A stretch of DNA of 64,000 bases from the NCBI RefSeq assembly GCF_016616235.1, contig NZ_CP067100.1, forward strand, positions 6,073,001-6,137,000. The letters are read 5' to 3'. Below the pieces are notes generated by a model. The model saw only the letters and a list, made by a program, of their open reading frames with translations, was not told the origin of the DNA and made no database searches. Shown one piece after another: positions 44,071 through 53,425 of this stretch. This DNA is from Bradyrhizobium diazoefficiens. GTDB lineage: Bacteria > Pseudomonadota > Alphaproteobacteria > Rhizobiales > Xanthobacteraceae. The first letter of the stretch is position 1; each line of letters starts with the position of its first letter. The position numbers were made by a program, and so were the translations under genes.

Positions 44071-46236
44071 TCAATCAGCGCGCGCATCCAGCCGGAACGC
44101 ATTCTCGACAATCCTCAAGCCCACCTCGTTCCCGAGCGACATCAGCGATTCCGGATGGAATTGTACGCCGCCGACCGGCAGCGTCTTGTGCTCCAGCGCC
44201 ATGGCGACGCCGTCCTCGGTGCTGGCGGTGACGGACAAGACTTCCGGCATGCTGTCGCGCTCGACGAAGAGCGAGTGATAGCGGCCGATGATGATCTCGT
44301 TCGGCAAATTGCGCATCAACCGACCGCCGCGCACCTGCACCCGCGAGGGCCGGCCGTGGGCGGGATGGGTGAGCTGACCGAGCTCGCCACCGAAATATTC
44401 GCCGATCGCCTGCACGCCGAGGCAGACGCCGAACACCGGCAGCTTTTTCTCCAGCGCCGCATCGATGGTCTTCCTGATCCCGAAATCCTCAGGGCGCCCA
44501 GGGCCGGGCGACAGCACCAGCAGATCCCACCGCTTTTGCTTGAGCATGTCGAGCGCATGCACATGGCGGACCACGGTGACATCGGCGCCGACCTGGCGGA
44601 AATAATCGGCCAGCATGTGGACAAAGCTGTCGTCGTGGTCGATCAGCAGCACCTGCTTGCCCGAGCCGGTCGCATCGGGCGCAAAGGTCGAGAGCGGTTT
44701 CGGCGGATCGCCGCGCAACGCCTGGAACAGGGCCGCAGCCTTGACCTGGCATTCGCGATCTTCCGCGGCGGGATCGGAGTCGAACAGACAGGTGGCACCG
44801 ACGCGGACCTCGGCGAGGCCATCCTTCATCCGGATCGTGCGGATGGTAAGGCCGGTGTTGATGCTGCCGTCGAAATTCACAGCGCCGATCGCGCCGGCAT
44901 ACCAGCGCCGCGGCGAGCGCTCGTGATCCTCGACGAACTGCATCGCCCAGAGCTTTGGCGCACCGGTGACGGTGACCGCCCAGGCGTGGGTGAGGAAGGC
45001 GTCGAGCGCGTCGAAGCCGGGGCGCAGCGTGCCCTCGACGTGATCGACGGTGTGAAACAGTTTTGAGTAGGTCTCGATCTGGCGCCGCGCCAGCACCTTG
45101 ATGGTGCCGGGGACGCAGACGCGCGCCTTGTCGTTGCGGTCGACGTCGGTGCACATGTTGAGCTCGAACTCGTCCTTCTCCGAATTCAGGAGCTGACGGA
45201 TCTGCTCGGCGTCGCCGATCGCGTCCGTGCCGCGCGCGATCGTGCCCGAGATCGGGCAGGTCTCAACGCGGCGCCCGTCGGAGCGCACGAACATTTCTGG
45301 CGAGGCCGAAACGAGAAACTCGCCCTCGCCGAGATTCATCAGTGCACCATAGGGCGACGGGTTAATAACGCAGAGGCGCTGGAAGACTTCGGCGGGCGAG
45401 CGGTCGCACGGTTCGGCGAAGAGCTGTCCGGGCACGGCCTCGAACAAATCGCCGCGTGCAAAAGCCGCGCGCGCGGTCTCGACGGTGGCCTGATATTCGC
45501 CGGGCGCGTGATCGGCAAAGCCCTGGCGCGGTGTCTTCAGGTACGGGCTGTCGGTGGTGTCGCGCGGCAGGCCCTCGGTCGACTTGCCCTGCCAGGCGAA
45601 GTCATAGCTGAGCACCACGCCGCGGCCGGTGGCGCGGTCATAGGCGAGCAGGCGATCGGGGACGTAGAGCACGATGTCGCGCTGGTCGGCTTCGCGCGGA
45701 CGCTTCTGGACGAGGTCCTCGATCTGGAACACGAGGTCGTAGGCGAAGGCGCCGAACAACCCGAGCAGCCCGTCGTCATTGGCGGAGAACGCAGCGACGA
45801 GATCGCGCACCAGCGACATCACGCTGGCGCGGCGCGTGCGCTGGTCTTCCTCCACCGGCGCATCGCCGCGGATGATGTGACCGGCAAGGCGCGTGGCGCT
45901 CCTCTCGGAGATCACCACGCTTGGCTCGCGCAGCACGTCGGCGAGGAAGGCGATCAGCACCCGGCCGCGCTCATTGAGCGCTTCCAGCTTGAAATTGACG
46001 CCCGTGGTTTCGAGCTTGAGCGGCGGGTCGGAGAAGCCGAGGTCAAAGCTCTCGTAGCGGCCGGGCACGGTCGTGCCCGAGGACAGCACGACGCCGCGGC
46101 GACGGTCGAGCAGATTGACGAGATCGTCGAGCCGGTTGGCGCCGCCGGTGAATTGCTCCGCCACGCGCGTGACCGCGAGACCTGCGCGGGTCACGTACTC
46201 GCTTCGAGCCGGGAGGGCAAAGACTGTCCTGTTCAT
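44071..46236 (-). CDS. trpE(G): Fused anthranilate synthase TrpE(G)
   Basis: 721 residues; converts chorismate and glutamine to anthranilate. The N-terminal chorismate-binding part (to about 510) has LIAFLADVLREPSVV.. and the CPISGTIARGTDAIGDAEQIRQLLNSEKDEFELNMCTDVDRND core, and VGATCLFDSDPAAEDRECQVKA. The C-terminal glutamine amidotransferase domain has Cys605 in FGVCLGVQAIGEYFGG, with the His-x-Glu in QFHPESLMSLG. Separate trpE and trpG genes are normal elsewhere; the fusion is characteristic of Rhizobiales. AGAGGA precedes the ATG by 6 nt. A leader peptide gene and attenuator lie upstream. Confidence 0.96.
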   Translation of the reverse strand: MNRTVFALPARSEYVTRAGLAVTRVAEQFTGGANRLDDLVNLLDRRRGVVLSSGTTVPGRYESFDLGFSDPPLKLETTGVNFKLEALNERGRVLIAFLADVLREPSVVISERSATRLAGHIIRGDAPVEEDQRTRRASVMSLVRDLVAAFSANDDGLLGLFGAFAYDLVFQIEDLVQKRPREADQRDIVLYVPDRLLAYDRATGRGVVLSYDFAWQGKSTEGLPRDTTDSPYLKTPRQGFADHAPGEYQATVETARAAFARGDLFEAVPGQLFAEPCDRSPAEVFQRLCVINPSPYGALMNLGEGEFLVSASPEMFVRSDGRRVETCPISGTIARGTDAIGDAEQIRQLLNSEKDEFELNMCTDVDRNDKARVCVPGTIKVLARRQIETYSKLFHTVDHVEGTLRPGFDALDAFLTHAWAVTVTGAPKLWAMQFVEDHERSPRRWYAGAIGAVNFDGSINTGLTIRTIRMKDGLAEVRVGATCLFDSDPAAEDRECQVKAAALFQALRGDPPKPLSTFAPDATGSGKQVLLIDHDDSFVHMLADYFRQVGADVTVVRHVHALDMLKQKRWDLLVLSPGPGRPEDFGIRKTIDAALEKKLPVFGVCLGVQAIGEYFGGELGQLTHPAHGRPSRVQVRGGRLMRNLPNEIIIGRYHSLFVERDSMPEVLSVTASTEDGVAMALEHKTLPVGGVQFHPESLMSLGNEVGLRIVENAFRLDARAD

Positions 46237-46277
46237 GTCGTCCTCTTACGAAACTTGCCGAGGAAACGCCACACAGG

Positions 46278-46313
46278 ACAAACGATCAGGCCGCCGCGCT
46301 GTGCTGGCGACCT
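46278..46313 (-). terminator. Attenuator hairpin in the trpE(G) leader
   Basis: On the minus strand AGGTCGCC and GGCGGCCT form an 8-bp stem (one G-T pair) with a 10-nt loop, followed by GATCGTTTG. It lies 39 nt after the trpL stop and 42 nt before the trpE(G) start. CACCTC/GAGGTG directly after the Trp codons, and CGATTT/AAATCG between the two, are the competing helices expected of an attenuator. The T-run is weak. Confidence 0.6.
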
Positions 46314-46351
46314 TCGACGATTTTGGGAAAAGAAATCGCACCGGCCACCTC

Positions 46352-46399
46352 TCAGGAGGTGCGCCACCAAAGACGGGCTGGGCGGACGGCGGTGCTCAT
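46352..46399 (-). CDS. trpL: trp leader peptide
   Basis: ATG at 46399 encodes MSTAVRPARLWWRTS, 15 residues with tandem Trp codons (TGG TGG), ending TGA at 46352. Too short to be noticed by usual gene callers. Ribosome stalling at the Trp codons when charged tRNA-Trp is scarce would favour read-through into trpE(G). A TTGACG (46435-46430), 17-nt spacer and TGAAAG (46412-46407) place the transcription start at about the ATG, so the leader is probably leaderless, as reported for the Sinorhizobium meliloti trpL RNA. Confidence 0.82.
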   Translation of the reverse strand: MSTAVRPARLWWRTS

Positions 46400-46406
46400 G
46401 GCGGAA

Positions 46407-46435
46407 CTTTCACCATGGCGCGAGGACGGCGTCAA
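46407..46435 (-). promoter_or_regulatory. Putative trpL-trpE(G) promoter
   Basis: Minus strand TTGACG, 17-nt spacer, TGAAAG. The -10 ends 7 nt before the trpL ATG, so transcription would begin at or beside the start codon. Confidence 0.5.
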
Positions 46436-46465
46436 GGGCACGCCCCGCGACCTGGACGATGGTGA

Positions 46466-47140
46466 CTACCCCAGATGCTTCCTGAAAAACTCCGTCGCCC
46501 TTCCCCAGGCGAGCTCGGCGGCTTCGCGGTCGTGGACGGCCTGGCGCTGCTCGTTGACGAAAGCGTGCTCGGCGTCATAGCGGAACAGCTCGAGCGACTT
46601 GCCGGCGGCCTTCATGGCGTGTTCGAAGCCGGTGACCAGCTCCGGGGTGCACCAATCGTCCTTGTTGGCGAAATGAGCCTGGAGCGGGATCTTGACGTCT
46701 GCGGGCTTGGCCGCCTGCTCCGGCGGGATGCCGTAGAACACGACGCCGGCGCTGAGCTCCGGGACATGCACCGCGCCGATGATCGTCACGGCGCCGCCGA
46801 GGCAGAAGCCGGTCAGCCCGACCTTGGCGCCGTTGCGCGACAGATATTGCGCGGCACCGCGCACCGTCTGCGTGGTGGCGTCCATGAAGTCGAGCGAGTT
46901 CATCTCTTTGCCGGCGGCATCCGTGTCGTGGTACGGCACCACCTTGCCCTTGTAGAGGTCGGGCGCGAGCGCATCGAAACCGGCAAGCGCAAAGCGGTCG
47001 CATAGGCCCTTGATCTGCTCCGACAGGCCCCACCATTCCTGGATCACGACCACGCCCGGCGCATTGCCGCGCGCGGCGTTGGCGAGATAGCCCGAGGCGT
47101 CCTTGCCGTCCGGGCGCTTGAAGGTGATGGTGGTTCCCAT
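46466..47140 (-). CDS. Dienelactone hydrolase family protein
   Basis: 224 residues. APGVVVIQEWWGLSEQIKGLCDRFALAGFDALAPDLYKGK opens the fold. VGLTGFCLGGAVTIIG has the nucleophile Cys113 (G-x-C-x-G-G), DDWCTPE the Asp (161/162), and DAEHAFVNEQR the His192, the Cys-Asp-His triad of dienelactone hydrolase. The classical substrate is carboxymethylene butenolide in chloro-aromatic breakdown, but most family members have other or unknown substrates. ATG at 47140 is chosen; the upstream in-frame sequence is unlike the family. It lies between trpL and the bc1 operon. Confidence 0.9.
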   Translation of the reverse strand: MGTTITFKRPDGKDASGYLANAARGNAPGVVVIQEWWGLSEQIKGLCDRFALAGFDALAPDLYKGKVVPYHDTDAAGKEMNSLDFMDATTQTVRGAAQYLSRNGAKVGLTGFCLGGAVTIIGAVHVPELSAGVVFYGIPPEQAAKPADVKIPLQAHFANKDDWCTPELVTGFEHAMKAAGKSLELFRYDAEHAFVNEQRQAVHDREAAELAWGRATEFFRKHLG

Positions 47141-47239
47141 GGTGTCCTCCGACGCGTCTGTAGGGGGAGCGGTGGAGCCATTTTGGCGTTTCGGCGACCG
47201 ATAGGCAATCGCGCCAAACAACACACGCTCGTGTCCAAC

Positions 47240-47261
47240 AAAAAAGCCCCTTGCGGGGGCT
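47240..47261 (-). terminator. Rho-independent terminator of the bc1 operon
   Basis: On the minus strand AAGCCCCCGCAAGGGGCTTTTTTG: a GCCCC/GGGGC stem followed by six Ts, 24 nt past the fbcH stop. A mirror run of T/A is weak on the other strand, so it chiefly serves fbcH. Confidence 0.85.
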
Positions 47262-47285
47262 TCTTCATTTCTCGCCGCGCGCCGC

Positions 47286-49358
47286 TCAGTGGGAGTCGGC
47301 CCAGACCTTCTTCTTGGTGAAGTACATCAGGAACGCGAAGATGATCAGGAACACGAACACCTGGAGGCCAAGGCGCTTGCGCGCTTCCATGTGCGGTTCG
47401 GCGGTCCACATCAGGAACGTGGTGACATCGTGGGCGTATTGGGCCACCGTGGCCGGCGAGCCGTCATCATAGGTCACCTGACCGTCGCTGAGCGGCTTCG
47501 GCATCTTGATCGCGTGGCCGGGGAAGTACTTGTTGTAGTAGGAGCCCTCCGGGATCGTCACGCCCTCCGGCACCTTCTCCTCGAAGCCCTGGAGCACCGC
47601 TGCGACGTAGTCCGGGCCCTGCTCCTGGTACTGGGTGAAGAAGTCGAAGATGAACCAGGGGAAGCCGCGGCCGTAGGAGCGCGCCTTGGTGATCAGCGAC
47701 AGATCGGGCGGCGCCGCGCCGCCATTCGCCGCGCGGGCGGCCTGCTCGTTCGGGAACGGCGAGGGGAAATAGTCCGCCGGCCGGCCCGGGCGCTCGAACA
47801 TGTCACCCGCATCGTTGGGACCGTCCTTGACCTTGTAGTCCGAGGCGAAGGCGGCCGCCTGCGCCACGGAATAGCCGGGTCCGCCGGGCTCCGCGAGGTT
47901 GCGGAAGGCGACGTAGGACAAGGCGTGGCAATTCGAGCAGACCTCCTTGTAGACCTTCAGGCCGCGTTGCAGCGCGCCGCGGTCGAACGTGCCGAACGGA
48001 CCGGCAAACGACCATTTGTTGCCCGGCGGCTTGTCGCTGCCTTCGGAGGCACGGGCGCTGTCGACCGAACCCGCGAACAACGAACCGGCGAGCGCCAGCA
48101 CGATCGCCGTCGACACCATCGGCGTCGACCGGCTGCCGGTCTTGGCAAGCACGGCATCCGAGATCGAGTTCGGCACCGGCCGCGGCGTCTCGATGCGCGA
48201 GAGCAGCGGCAGCACGATCAGGAAGTAGGCGAAATAGCAGGCCGTCAGCACCCGGCCGGCGATCACGTAAATGCCCTCCGGCGGCTGCGCGCCGAGATAG
48301 CCGAGCAGAATGCAGACCGCGACGAAGATCCAGAAGAACTGCTTGGCGAGCGGACGGTACTTCGACGACCGCGTCCTCGCGCTGTCCAGCCATGGCAGGA
48401 AGCACAGGATGATGATCGCCGAGAACATCGCGATGACGCCCGCGAGCTTGTTCGGGATCGAGCGCAGGATCGCGTAGAATGGCAGGTAATACCATTCCGG
48501 CACGATGTGCGGCGGCGTCACGCCGGGGTTCGCCGGGATGTAGTTGTCGGCGTCGCCGAGATAGTTCGGCATATAGAAGATGAACCAGGCGTAGAGGATC
48601 ATGAAGCAGGAGACGCCGAACATGTCCTTGATGGTCGCGTGCGGCGTGAACGGCACCGTGTCCTTTTCCGTCTTCGGCTCGACACCATCGGGGTTGTTCT
48701 GGCCGGCGACGTGCAGCGCCCAGACGTGCAGCACGACGACGCCTGCGATCAGGAACGGCAGGAGATAGTGCAGCGAGAAGAAGCGGTTCAGCGTCGGGTT
48801 GCCGACCGAATAGCCGCCCCACAGCAGCGTCACGATGCTCTCGCCGACATAGGGAATGGCGGAGAACAAATTGGTGATGACGGTCGCACCCCAGAAGCTC
48901 ATCTGGCCCCAGGGGAGCACGTAGCCCATGAAGCCGGTCGCCATCATCAGGAGATAGATGATGACACCGAGGATCCACAGCACCTCGCGCGGCTCCTTGT
49001 AGGAGCCGTAATAGAGGCCGCGCAGCATGTGGACGTAGACGGCGACGAAGAACATCGATGCGCCAACCGCGTGCATGTTGCGCAGCAGCCAGCCGTAATT
49101 GACGTCACGAACGATCAGCTCGACCGACTTGAAGGCGAGGTCGGCATGCGGCGTGTAGTGCATCGCCAGGATCACGCCGGTCAGGATCTGGATTCCCAGC
49201 ATGAAGGAGAGGATGGCGCCGAAGGTCCACCAGTAGTTCAAATTGCGCGGGGTGGGATAGACGACGAACGAGGAATGGATGAGACCCATGATCGGCAAAC
49301 GCCGCTCGATCCATTGCAGGGCCGGATTGCTCGGCTGGTAGTCGGATGGTCCGCTCAT
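47286..49358 (-). CDS. fbcH: Fused cytochrome b / cytochrome c1 of the bc1 complex
   Basis: 690 residues. Residues 1 to about 420 are cytochrome b, with about eight membrane helices and the heme His pairs (in [22 protein letters not shown] and [21 protein letters not shown]), plus the PEWYY quinone-site motif. A second signal-like hydrophobic stretch (about 420-440, [21 protein letters not shown]) precedes cytochrome c1, with CSNCH at 474-478 as the heme c site and a C-terminal anchor ([20 protein letters not shown]). In Bradyrhizobium japonicum the fbcH precursor is known to be cut into the two cytochromes. It follows fbcF by 62 nt. Confidence 0.97.
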   Translation of the reverse strand: MSGPSDYQPSNPALQWIERRLPIMGLIHSSFVVYPTPRNLNYWWTFGAILSFMLGIQILTGVILAMHYTPHADLAFKSVELIVRDVNYGWLLRNMHAVGASMFFVAVYVHMLRGLYYGSYKEPREVLWILGVIIYLLMMATGFMGYVLPWGQMSFWGATVITNLFSAIPYVGESIVTLLWGGYSVGNPTLNRFFSLHYLLPFLIAGVVVLHVWALHVAGQNNPDGVEPKTEKDTVPFTPHATIKDMFGVSCFMILYAWFIFYMPNYLGDADNYIPANPGVTPPHIVPEWYYLPFYAILRSIPNKLAGVIAMFSAIIILCFLPWLDSARTRSSKYRPLAKQFFWIFVAVCILLGYLGAQPPEGIYVIAGRVLTACYFAYFLIVLPLLSRIETPRPVPNSISDAVLAKTGSRSTPMVSTAIVLALAGSLFAGSVDSARASEGSDKPPGNKWSFAGPFGTFDRGALQRGLKVYKEVCSNCHALSYVAFRNLAEPGGPGYSVAQAAAFASDYKVKDGPNDAGDMFERPGRPADYFPSPFPNEQAARAANGGAAPPDLSLITKARSYGRGFPWFIFDFFTQYQEQGPDYVAAVLQGFEEKVPEGVTIPEGSYYNKYFPGHAIKMPKPLSDGQVTYDDGSPATVAQYAHDVTTFLMWTAEPHMEARKRLGLQVFVFLIIFAFLMYFTKKKVWADSH

Positions 49359-49420
49359 GATGCGATCCTGAGGAAATAATACGACGAGATGGCGCGAAGC
49401 TTCGGACGCGGGTCCGAAGC

Positions 49421-49951
49421 TCAGCCGATCTGGATTTTGGTGTCGGAAACGAACTGGTACGGCGGCACGGCCAAGTTCGCGGGCGCGGGCCCCTGGCGGA
49501 TGCGGCCGGACGAATCGTACTGCGAACCATGGCAGGGGCAGAAGAACCCGTCGTAATTGCCTTCATGGGCGATCGGGATGCAGCCGAGATGGGTGCAGAT
49601 GCCGATCACGACCAGCCACTGATCATGGCCGGACTTGACCCGGGCCTCGTCGGTCTGCGGATCGGGCAGGCTCGCCGGATTGACGGCGCGCGCCTCGTCG
49701 ATCTGCTTCTTGGTGCGGTGGCTGATGTAGATCGGCTTGCCGCGCCAGAACACCTTGATGTCCTGGCCCTCGGCGACCGGGCTGAGATCGACCTCGATCG
49801 GCGCACCGGCGGCGATGGTCGAGGCATCCGGATTCATTTGGGAGATGAAGGGCCAGAGCGCGGCTGCGCCCCCCACTGCTGCAGCTGCCCCCGTTGCAAC
49901 GAATAAGAAATCACGGCGTGTCGGATGGTCCGCCGAAGACGCTGTCGTCAC
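49421..49951 (-). CDS. fbcF: Rieske iron-sulfur protein of the bc1 complex
   Basis: 176 residues. [28 protein letters not shown] is a Tat-type signal anchor (TRRDFLF). The 2Fe-2S site is CTHLGC (Cys119, His121, Cys124) and CPCHGS (Cys138, Cys140, His141), the disulfide pair being Cys124/Cys140. The middle [13 protein letters not shown] region and [14 protein letters not shown] tail fit. It opens the fbcFH operon, with the promoter in the spacer before 49951. Confidence 0.96.
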   Translation of the reverse strand: MTTASSADHPTRRDFLFVATGAAAAVGGAAALWPFISQMNPDASTIAAGAPIEVDLSPVAEGQDIKVFWRGKPIYISHRTKKQIDEARAVNPASLPDPQTDEARVKSGHDQWLVVIGICTHLGCIPIAHEGNYDGFFCPCHGSQYDSSGRIRQGPAPANLAVPPYQFVSDTKIQIG

Positions 49952-50242
49952 GATTCCAACCCTTTCTTCTTATGCTGCCGGCGGAACCGCTCCGGGAGCC
50001 CCCAAGGTCCCCGAAACAGCCTGCCGGCGCCCGCGGCCCCCCGCGGCGGCAGAACTTCACTTGTCCCCACCAAAACAAGGGCGAAAACAGCAGTCCAGAA
50101 TCGTTCTATTGGCACCCTTGCCGGGCGAGCGCAAGCCCGCTAACGGCGGGGATGCGTGCAATGCACGAATTCCCGGACGAGCGATGTTTTATTGAGACAA
50201 TTCGGTCCCGGCCCAACCCGACGCCAAGCCATGCAGCAAGCC

Positions 50243-50701
50243 ATGCAGATAGCGCTTTTCCAGCCCGACATCCCCCAGAACACCGGGACGATTCTCAGGC
50301 TCTGCGCCTGCCTGGGGCTGGCTGCCCATATCATCGAGCCGGCAGGGTTCCCGGTCTCCGACCGACATTTCCGCCGGGCGGGAATGGATTACCTTGACCA
50401 TGTCAGCATCGTCAGACACGACTCCTTCTCGAAATTCGAGGACTGGCGCGCGGCACAGGGCTACCGCCTGTTGCTGTTCACCACCAAGGCCGCCACCGAC
50501 TACCGCGATTTCCGTTACCAGACGACGGACATCCTGCTATTCGGGCGCGAGAGCGCCGGGGTCACCCAGGCGGTGGTCGAGGCCGCGGACGCGCGGCTGG
50601 TGATCCCGATCAATCCGGGGCTGCGCTCGCTCAATGTCGCCATGACCGCGGCGATGGCCGCCGGCGAAGCGCTGCGGCAGCTCCGGAACCCGCAAGTTTG
50701 A
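50243..50701 (+). CDS. trmL: tRNA (cytidine/uridine-34-2'-O)-methyltransferase
   Basis: 152 residues, the short SPOUT methyltransferase form. QIALFQPDIPQNTGTILRLCACLGLAAHIIEPAGFP is the first half. ILLFGRESAGVT and LVIPINPGLRSLNVAMTAAMAAGEALRQL form the trefoil-knot SAM site (GREsxG, RSLNVA). It methylates the ribose of wobble position 34 in tRNA-Leu. The ATG at 50243 is favoured by family length; an ATG at 50231 is in frame. The next genes, queE and queD-like, also concern tRNA position 34. Confidence 0.92.
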   Translation: MQIALFQPDIPQNTGTILRLCACLGLAAHIIEPAGFPVSDRHFRRAGMDYLDHVSIVRHDSFSKFEDWRAAQGYRLLLFTTKAATDYRDFRYQTTDILLFGRESAGVTQAVVEAADARLVIPINPGLRSLNVAMTAAMAAGEALRQLRNPQV

Positions 50702-50719
50702 CAGTTTGAGGAGAGACCA

Positions 50720-51352
50720 GTGAGTTACGCGGTCAAGGAAATCTTCCTGACCCTGCAAGGCGAAGGCGCCCATGCTGGGCGTGCGTCGGTGTTCTGCCGT
50801 TTTGCCGGCTGCAATCTGTGGAGCGGCCGCGAGGCCGACCGCGCCCAGGCCGTGTGCAAATTCTGTGACACCGATTTCGTCGGCACCGACGGCACGCTCG
50901 GCGGCCGCTACGTCTCGGCTGCGGACCTCGCCGACACCATCGCCGCCCAGTGGACCGGGTCGGCCGACAACCGCTATGTGGTGCTCACCGGCGGCGAGCC
51001 GCTGCTCCAGGTCGACGCCGCCCTGATCGACGCGCTCCATGCACGCGGCTTCGAGATCGGCGTCGAGACCAACGGCACGATCGCTGCGCCTGACGGCCTC
51101 GACTGGATCTGCGTCAGCCCCAAGGGCGGCAGCGAGCTCGTGCAGCGCCGCGGCCATGAGCTGAAGCTGGTCTATCCGCAGGCCCTCGCCGCACCTGAAG
51201 TCTTCGCGGACCTCGCCTTCGAGCGCTTCTCGCTGCAGCCGATGGACGGACCTGAGGTCATAGAGAATACCGCGCGCGCGATCGACTATTGCCTGCGCCA
51301 TCCGCAATGGCGGCTGAGCGTGCAGACGCATAAATCGCTCGGCATCAGATAG
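50720..51352 (+). CDS. queE: 7-carboxy-7-deazaguanine synthase (radical SAM)
   Basis: 210 residues, GTG start with GAGG upstream at 50709. The enzyme forms 7-carboxy-7-deazaguanine, the deazapurine precursor of queuosine. The CX14CX2C cluster motif is present in FAGCNLWSGREADRAQAVCKFCDTDF, rather than the common CxxxCxxC, as known for a clade of QueE enzymes. LTGGEPLLQVDAALIDAL is the following SAM-binding GGEP motif. A queD-like gene begins 17 nt after the stop. The other queuosine genes (queC, queF, tgt) are not in the window. Confidence 0.93.
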   Translation: MSYAVKEIFLTLQGEGAHAGRASVFCRFAGCNLWSGREADRAQAVCKFCDTDFVGTDGTLGGRYVSAADLADTIAAQWTGSADNRYVVLTGGEPLLQVDAALIDALHARGFEIGVETNGTIAAPDGLDWICVSPKGGSELVQRRGHELKLVYPQALAAPEVFADLAFERFSLQPMDGPEVIENTARAIDYCLRHPQWRLSVQTHKSLGIR

Positions 51353-51369
51353 GACTGGTTTTCGGACAG

Positions 51370-51735
51370 ATGTGGGAATTGACCAAATCGTTCCGCTTCG
51401 AGGCGGCGCATTCATTGTCGGGCACGACCTTCGGTGCCGCAAGCGAAGAGATCCACGGCCACTCCTTCCGCGCCGAGGTGACGCTGCGCGGCACGCCGGA
51501 CCCTGCGACCGGCATGGTGGTCGACCTCGGCCTCGTCCAGCGCGCGATTGAAGATGCGCGCTTGATGCTGGACCACAAGTACCTCAACAAGATCGAGGCG
51601 CTCGGCAACCCGACGCTGGAAAACCTCTCGCGCTTCGTCTGGGAGCGGCTGGCCCATATCGGCCAGCTGACGCGCGTCAGCATCCACCGCGACAGTTGCA
51701 ACGAGAGCTGCACCTATTACGGTCCACAGGGCTGA
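51370..51735 (+). CDS. QueD-like 6-carboxytetrahydropterin/pterin synthase family protein lacking the catalytic Cys
   Basis: 121 residues of the COG0720 T-fold family. [10 protein letters not shown] (His14) and EEIHGHSF (His29, His31) are the zinc ligands, and [10 protein letters not shown] the conserved C-terminal Cys block. In classical QueD the sequence is CxxxHGH, with the Cys as acid-base residue. Here the corresponding residue is Ser25 and the motif reads SEEIHGH, so Glu26 and the HGH form an ExxHGH. That is the pattern of the PTPS-III subgroup that replaces FolB. Its place beside queE suggests a queuosine role; see findings. Confidence 0.8.
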   Translation: MWELTKSFRFEAAHSLSGTTFGAASEEIHGHSFRAEVTLRGTPDPATGMVVDLGLVQRAIEDARLMLDHKYLNKIEALGNPTLENLSRFVWERLAHIGQLTRVSIHRDSCNESCTYYGPQG

Positions 51736-51739
51736 CGGC

Positions 51740-52639
51740 ATGACATCCGCATTGGATCCGAGCACAATCGAAGGCCGCAAGGCGCGCGCCCGCAGCTGGT
51801 TCGAACATCTGCGCGACGACATCTGCGCAAGCCTCGAGCGGCTGGAGGACGACGCGCCGCAAAGCCTCTATCCCGGCGAGGCCGGCCGCTTCAAGCGCAC
51901 GCCGTGGCAACGCACCGATCATACCGGCGCGGCCGGTGGTGGCGGGGTGATGTCGATGATGCATGGCCGTCTGTTCGAGAAGGTCGGCGTGCACTGCTCG
52001 ACCGTGCATGGCGAGTTCGCACCCGAGTTTCGGGCGCAGATTCCCGGCGCGGACGAGGATCCGAAATTCTGGGCCTCCGGCATCTCGCTGATCGCACACT
52101 TGCGCAATCCGCATGTGCCCGCCGTGCACATGAACACGCGCTTCGTCGTCACCACAAAAGCCTGGTTCGGCGGCGGCGCGGACCTGACGCCGGTGCTCGA
52201 GCGAAGGCGGACGCAGGAGGATGCCGACACGATCGCCTTCCACACTGCGATGAAACAAGCCTGCACCCAAGCGAGCGGCGTCGCCGACTACGACAAGTAC
52301 AAGAAATGGTGCGACGAATATTTCTACCTGCCGCACCGCAAGGAGGCCCGCGGCGTCGGCGGCATCTTCTACGACTGGCACGACAGCGGCGACTGGGACG
52401 CCGATCTCGCCTTCACGCAAGGCGTCGGCCGCGCCTTCCTGAAGATCTATCCTGAGATCGTGCGGCGCAATTTCGCCACCAGCTGGACGGCCGCGGATCG
52501 CGAGGAGCAATTGATCCGCCGCGGCCGCTATGTCGAGTTCAACCTGCTCTACGACCGCGGCACCATCTTCGGGCTGAAGACCGGCGGCAATGTGGACTCC
52601 ATCCTGTCGTCGCTGCCGCCGGAGGTGAAGTGGCCATGA
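51740..52639 (+). CDS. hemF: Oxygen-dependent coproporphyrinogen III oxidase
   Basis: 299 residues; decarboxylates coproporphyrinogen III to protoporphyrinogen IX with O2. [94 protein letters not shown] and [39 protein letters not shown] are all HemF signatures. It starts 4 nt after the queD-like stop and overlaps the next gene, so it belongs to the same transcript. An oxygen-independent HemN is not here. Confidence 0.97.
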   Translation: MTSALDPSTIEGRKARARSWFEHLRDDICASLERLEDDAPQSLYPGEAGRFKRTPWQRTDHTGAAGGGGVMSMMHGRLFEKVGVHCSTVHGEFAPEFRAQIPGADEDPKFWASGISLIAHLRNPHVPAVHMNTRFVVTTKAWFGGGADLTPVLERRRTQEDADTIAFHTAMKQACTQASGVADYDKYKKWCDEYFYLPHRKEARGVGGIFYDWHDSGDWDADLAFTQGVGRAFLKIYPEIVRRNFATSWTAADREEQLIRRGRYVEFNLLYDRGTIFGLKTGGNVDSILSSLPPEVKWP

Positions 52640-53379
52640 GCGCTGCAATGCCGCCGCTGCCGCGCGCGATGCTGATCGACATGGACGACACCATCCTGTC
52701 GGCCTATGGCCGGCCCGAGATCGCCTGGAACACGATCGCGAACGAGTTTGCCGCAGAGCTGGCGCCGCTGCCGCCAGCGCAGGTCGCAACCGCGGTGCTG
52801 GCCTTCGCGCGAAATTTCTGGGCCAATGCGGATGCCTCGTGGCGGATGAAGCTCGCCGAAGCGCGGCGCCTCTCGGTCAAGGGCGGCTTCGCCGCGCTCG
52901 CCGCGGCCGGCCACCGCGCACTATCAGACGATCTCGCCATCCGCCTCGCCGACCGCTTCACCGCCTATCGCGAGGAGGAGATGTTCGTCTTCCCCGGCGC
53001 GCATGACGCGATCGACCAATTGAAGGCGCTTGGCATCAAGCTGGCGCTGGTGACCAACGGCGCGGCCGACACCCAGCGCGCCAAGGTCGAGCGCTTCGAG
53101 CTCGCGCACCGCTTCCACCACATCCAGATCGAGGGCGAGCACGGTTTTGGCAAGCCCGAGGAGCGCGCCTATCTGCACGCGATGGAGGCGCTCGGCGTCA
53201 CCGCAAAAGACACCTGGATGATCGGTGACAATCTGGAATGGGAAGTCGTGACCCCGCAGCGCCTTGGCATCTATGCGATCTGGATCGACGTGCATGGCGA
53301 CGGCCTGCCGGCAGGCTCGACCGTCAGGCCCGACCGCATCATCCGCTCGCTGAGCGAGCTCGTGCCGCATCGGCCGTGA
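52636..53379 (+). CDS. HAD-superfamily hydrolase
   Basis: 247 residues. [15 protein letters not shown] is motif I (DMDDT, nucleophile Asp and Asp+2), [19 protein letters not shown] motif II (TN), [11 protein letters not shown] motif III (Lys) and [18 protein letters not shown] motif IV (GDN-E). The cap domain is helical (subclass I). The ATG overlaps the hemF stop as ATGA. Possible activities include phosphatase toward sugar or nucleotide phosphates; unassigned. A start at 52630 is in frame but unlikely. Confidence 0.9.
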   Translation: MSAAMPPLPRAMLIDMDDTILSAYGRPEIAWNTIANEFAAELAPLPPAQVATAVLAFARNFWANADASWRMKLAEARRLSVKGGFAALAAAGHRALSDDLAIRLADRFTAYREEEMFVFPGAHDAIDQLKALGIKLALVTNGAADTQRAKVERFELAHRFHHIQIEGEHGFGKPEERAYLHAMEALGVTAKDTWMIGDNLEWEVVTPQRLGIYAIWIDVHGDGLPAGSTVRPDRIIRSLSELVPHRP

Positions 53380-53402
53380 TCGAGGCACGACGACAAAAAA
53401 TC

Positions 53403-53425
53403 GAAAACAACCCCATGCACAGTAG
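53403..53425 (+). repeat. 23-nt intergenic element, copy 2
   Basis: Identical to 15997-16019 (GAAAACAACC...GCACAGTAG), again in plus orientation and in an A-rich context. It lies 23 nt after the HAD gene stop, at the start of a 284-nt gap before the next gene. No protein or RNA gene was seen with it. Confidence 0.6.

Noticed and set aside
47289..49379. 696-residue open frame antisense to fbcH
   Set aside because: Arg/His/Glu-rich shadow of a verified bc1 gene; no start signal or known domain.
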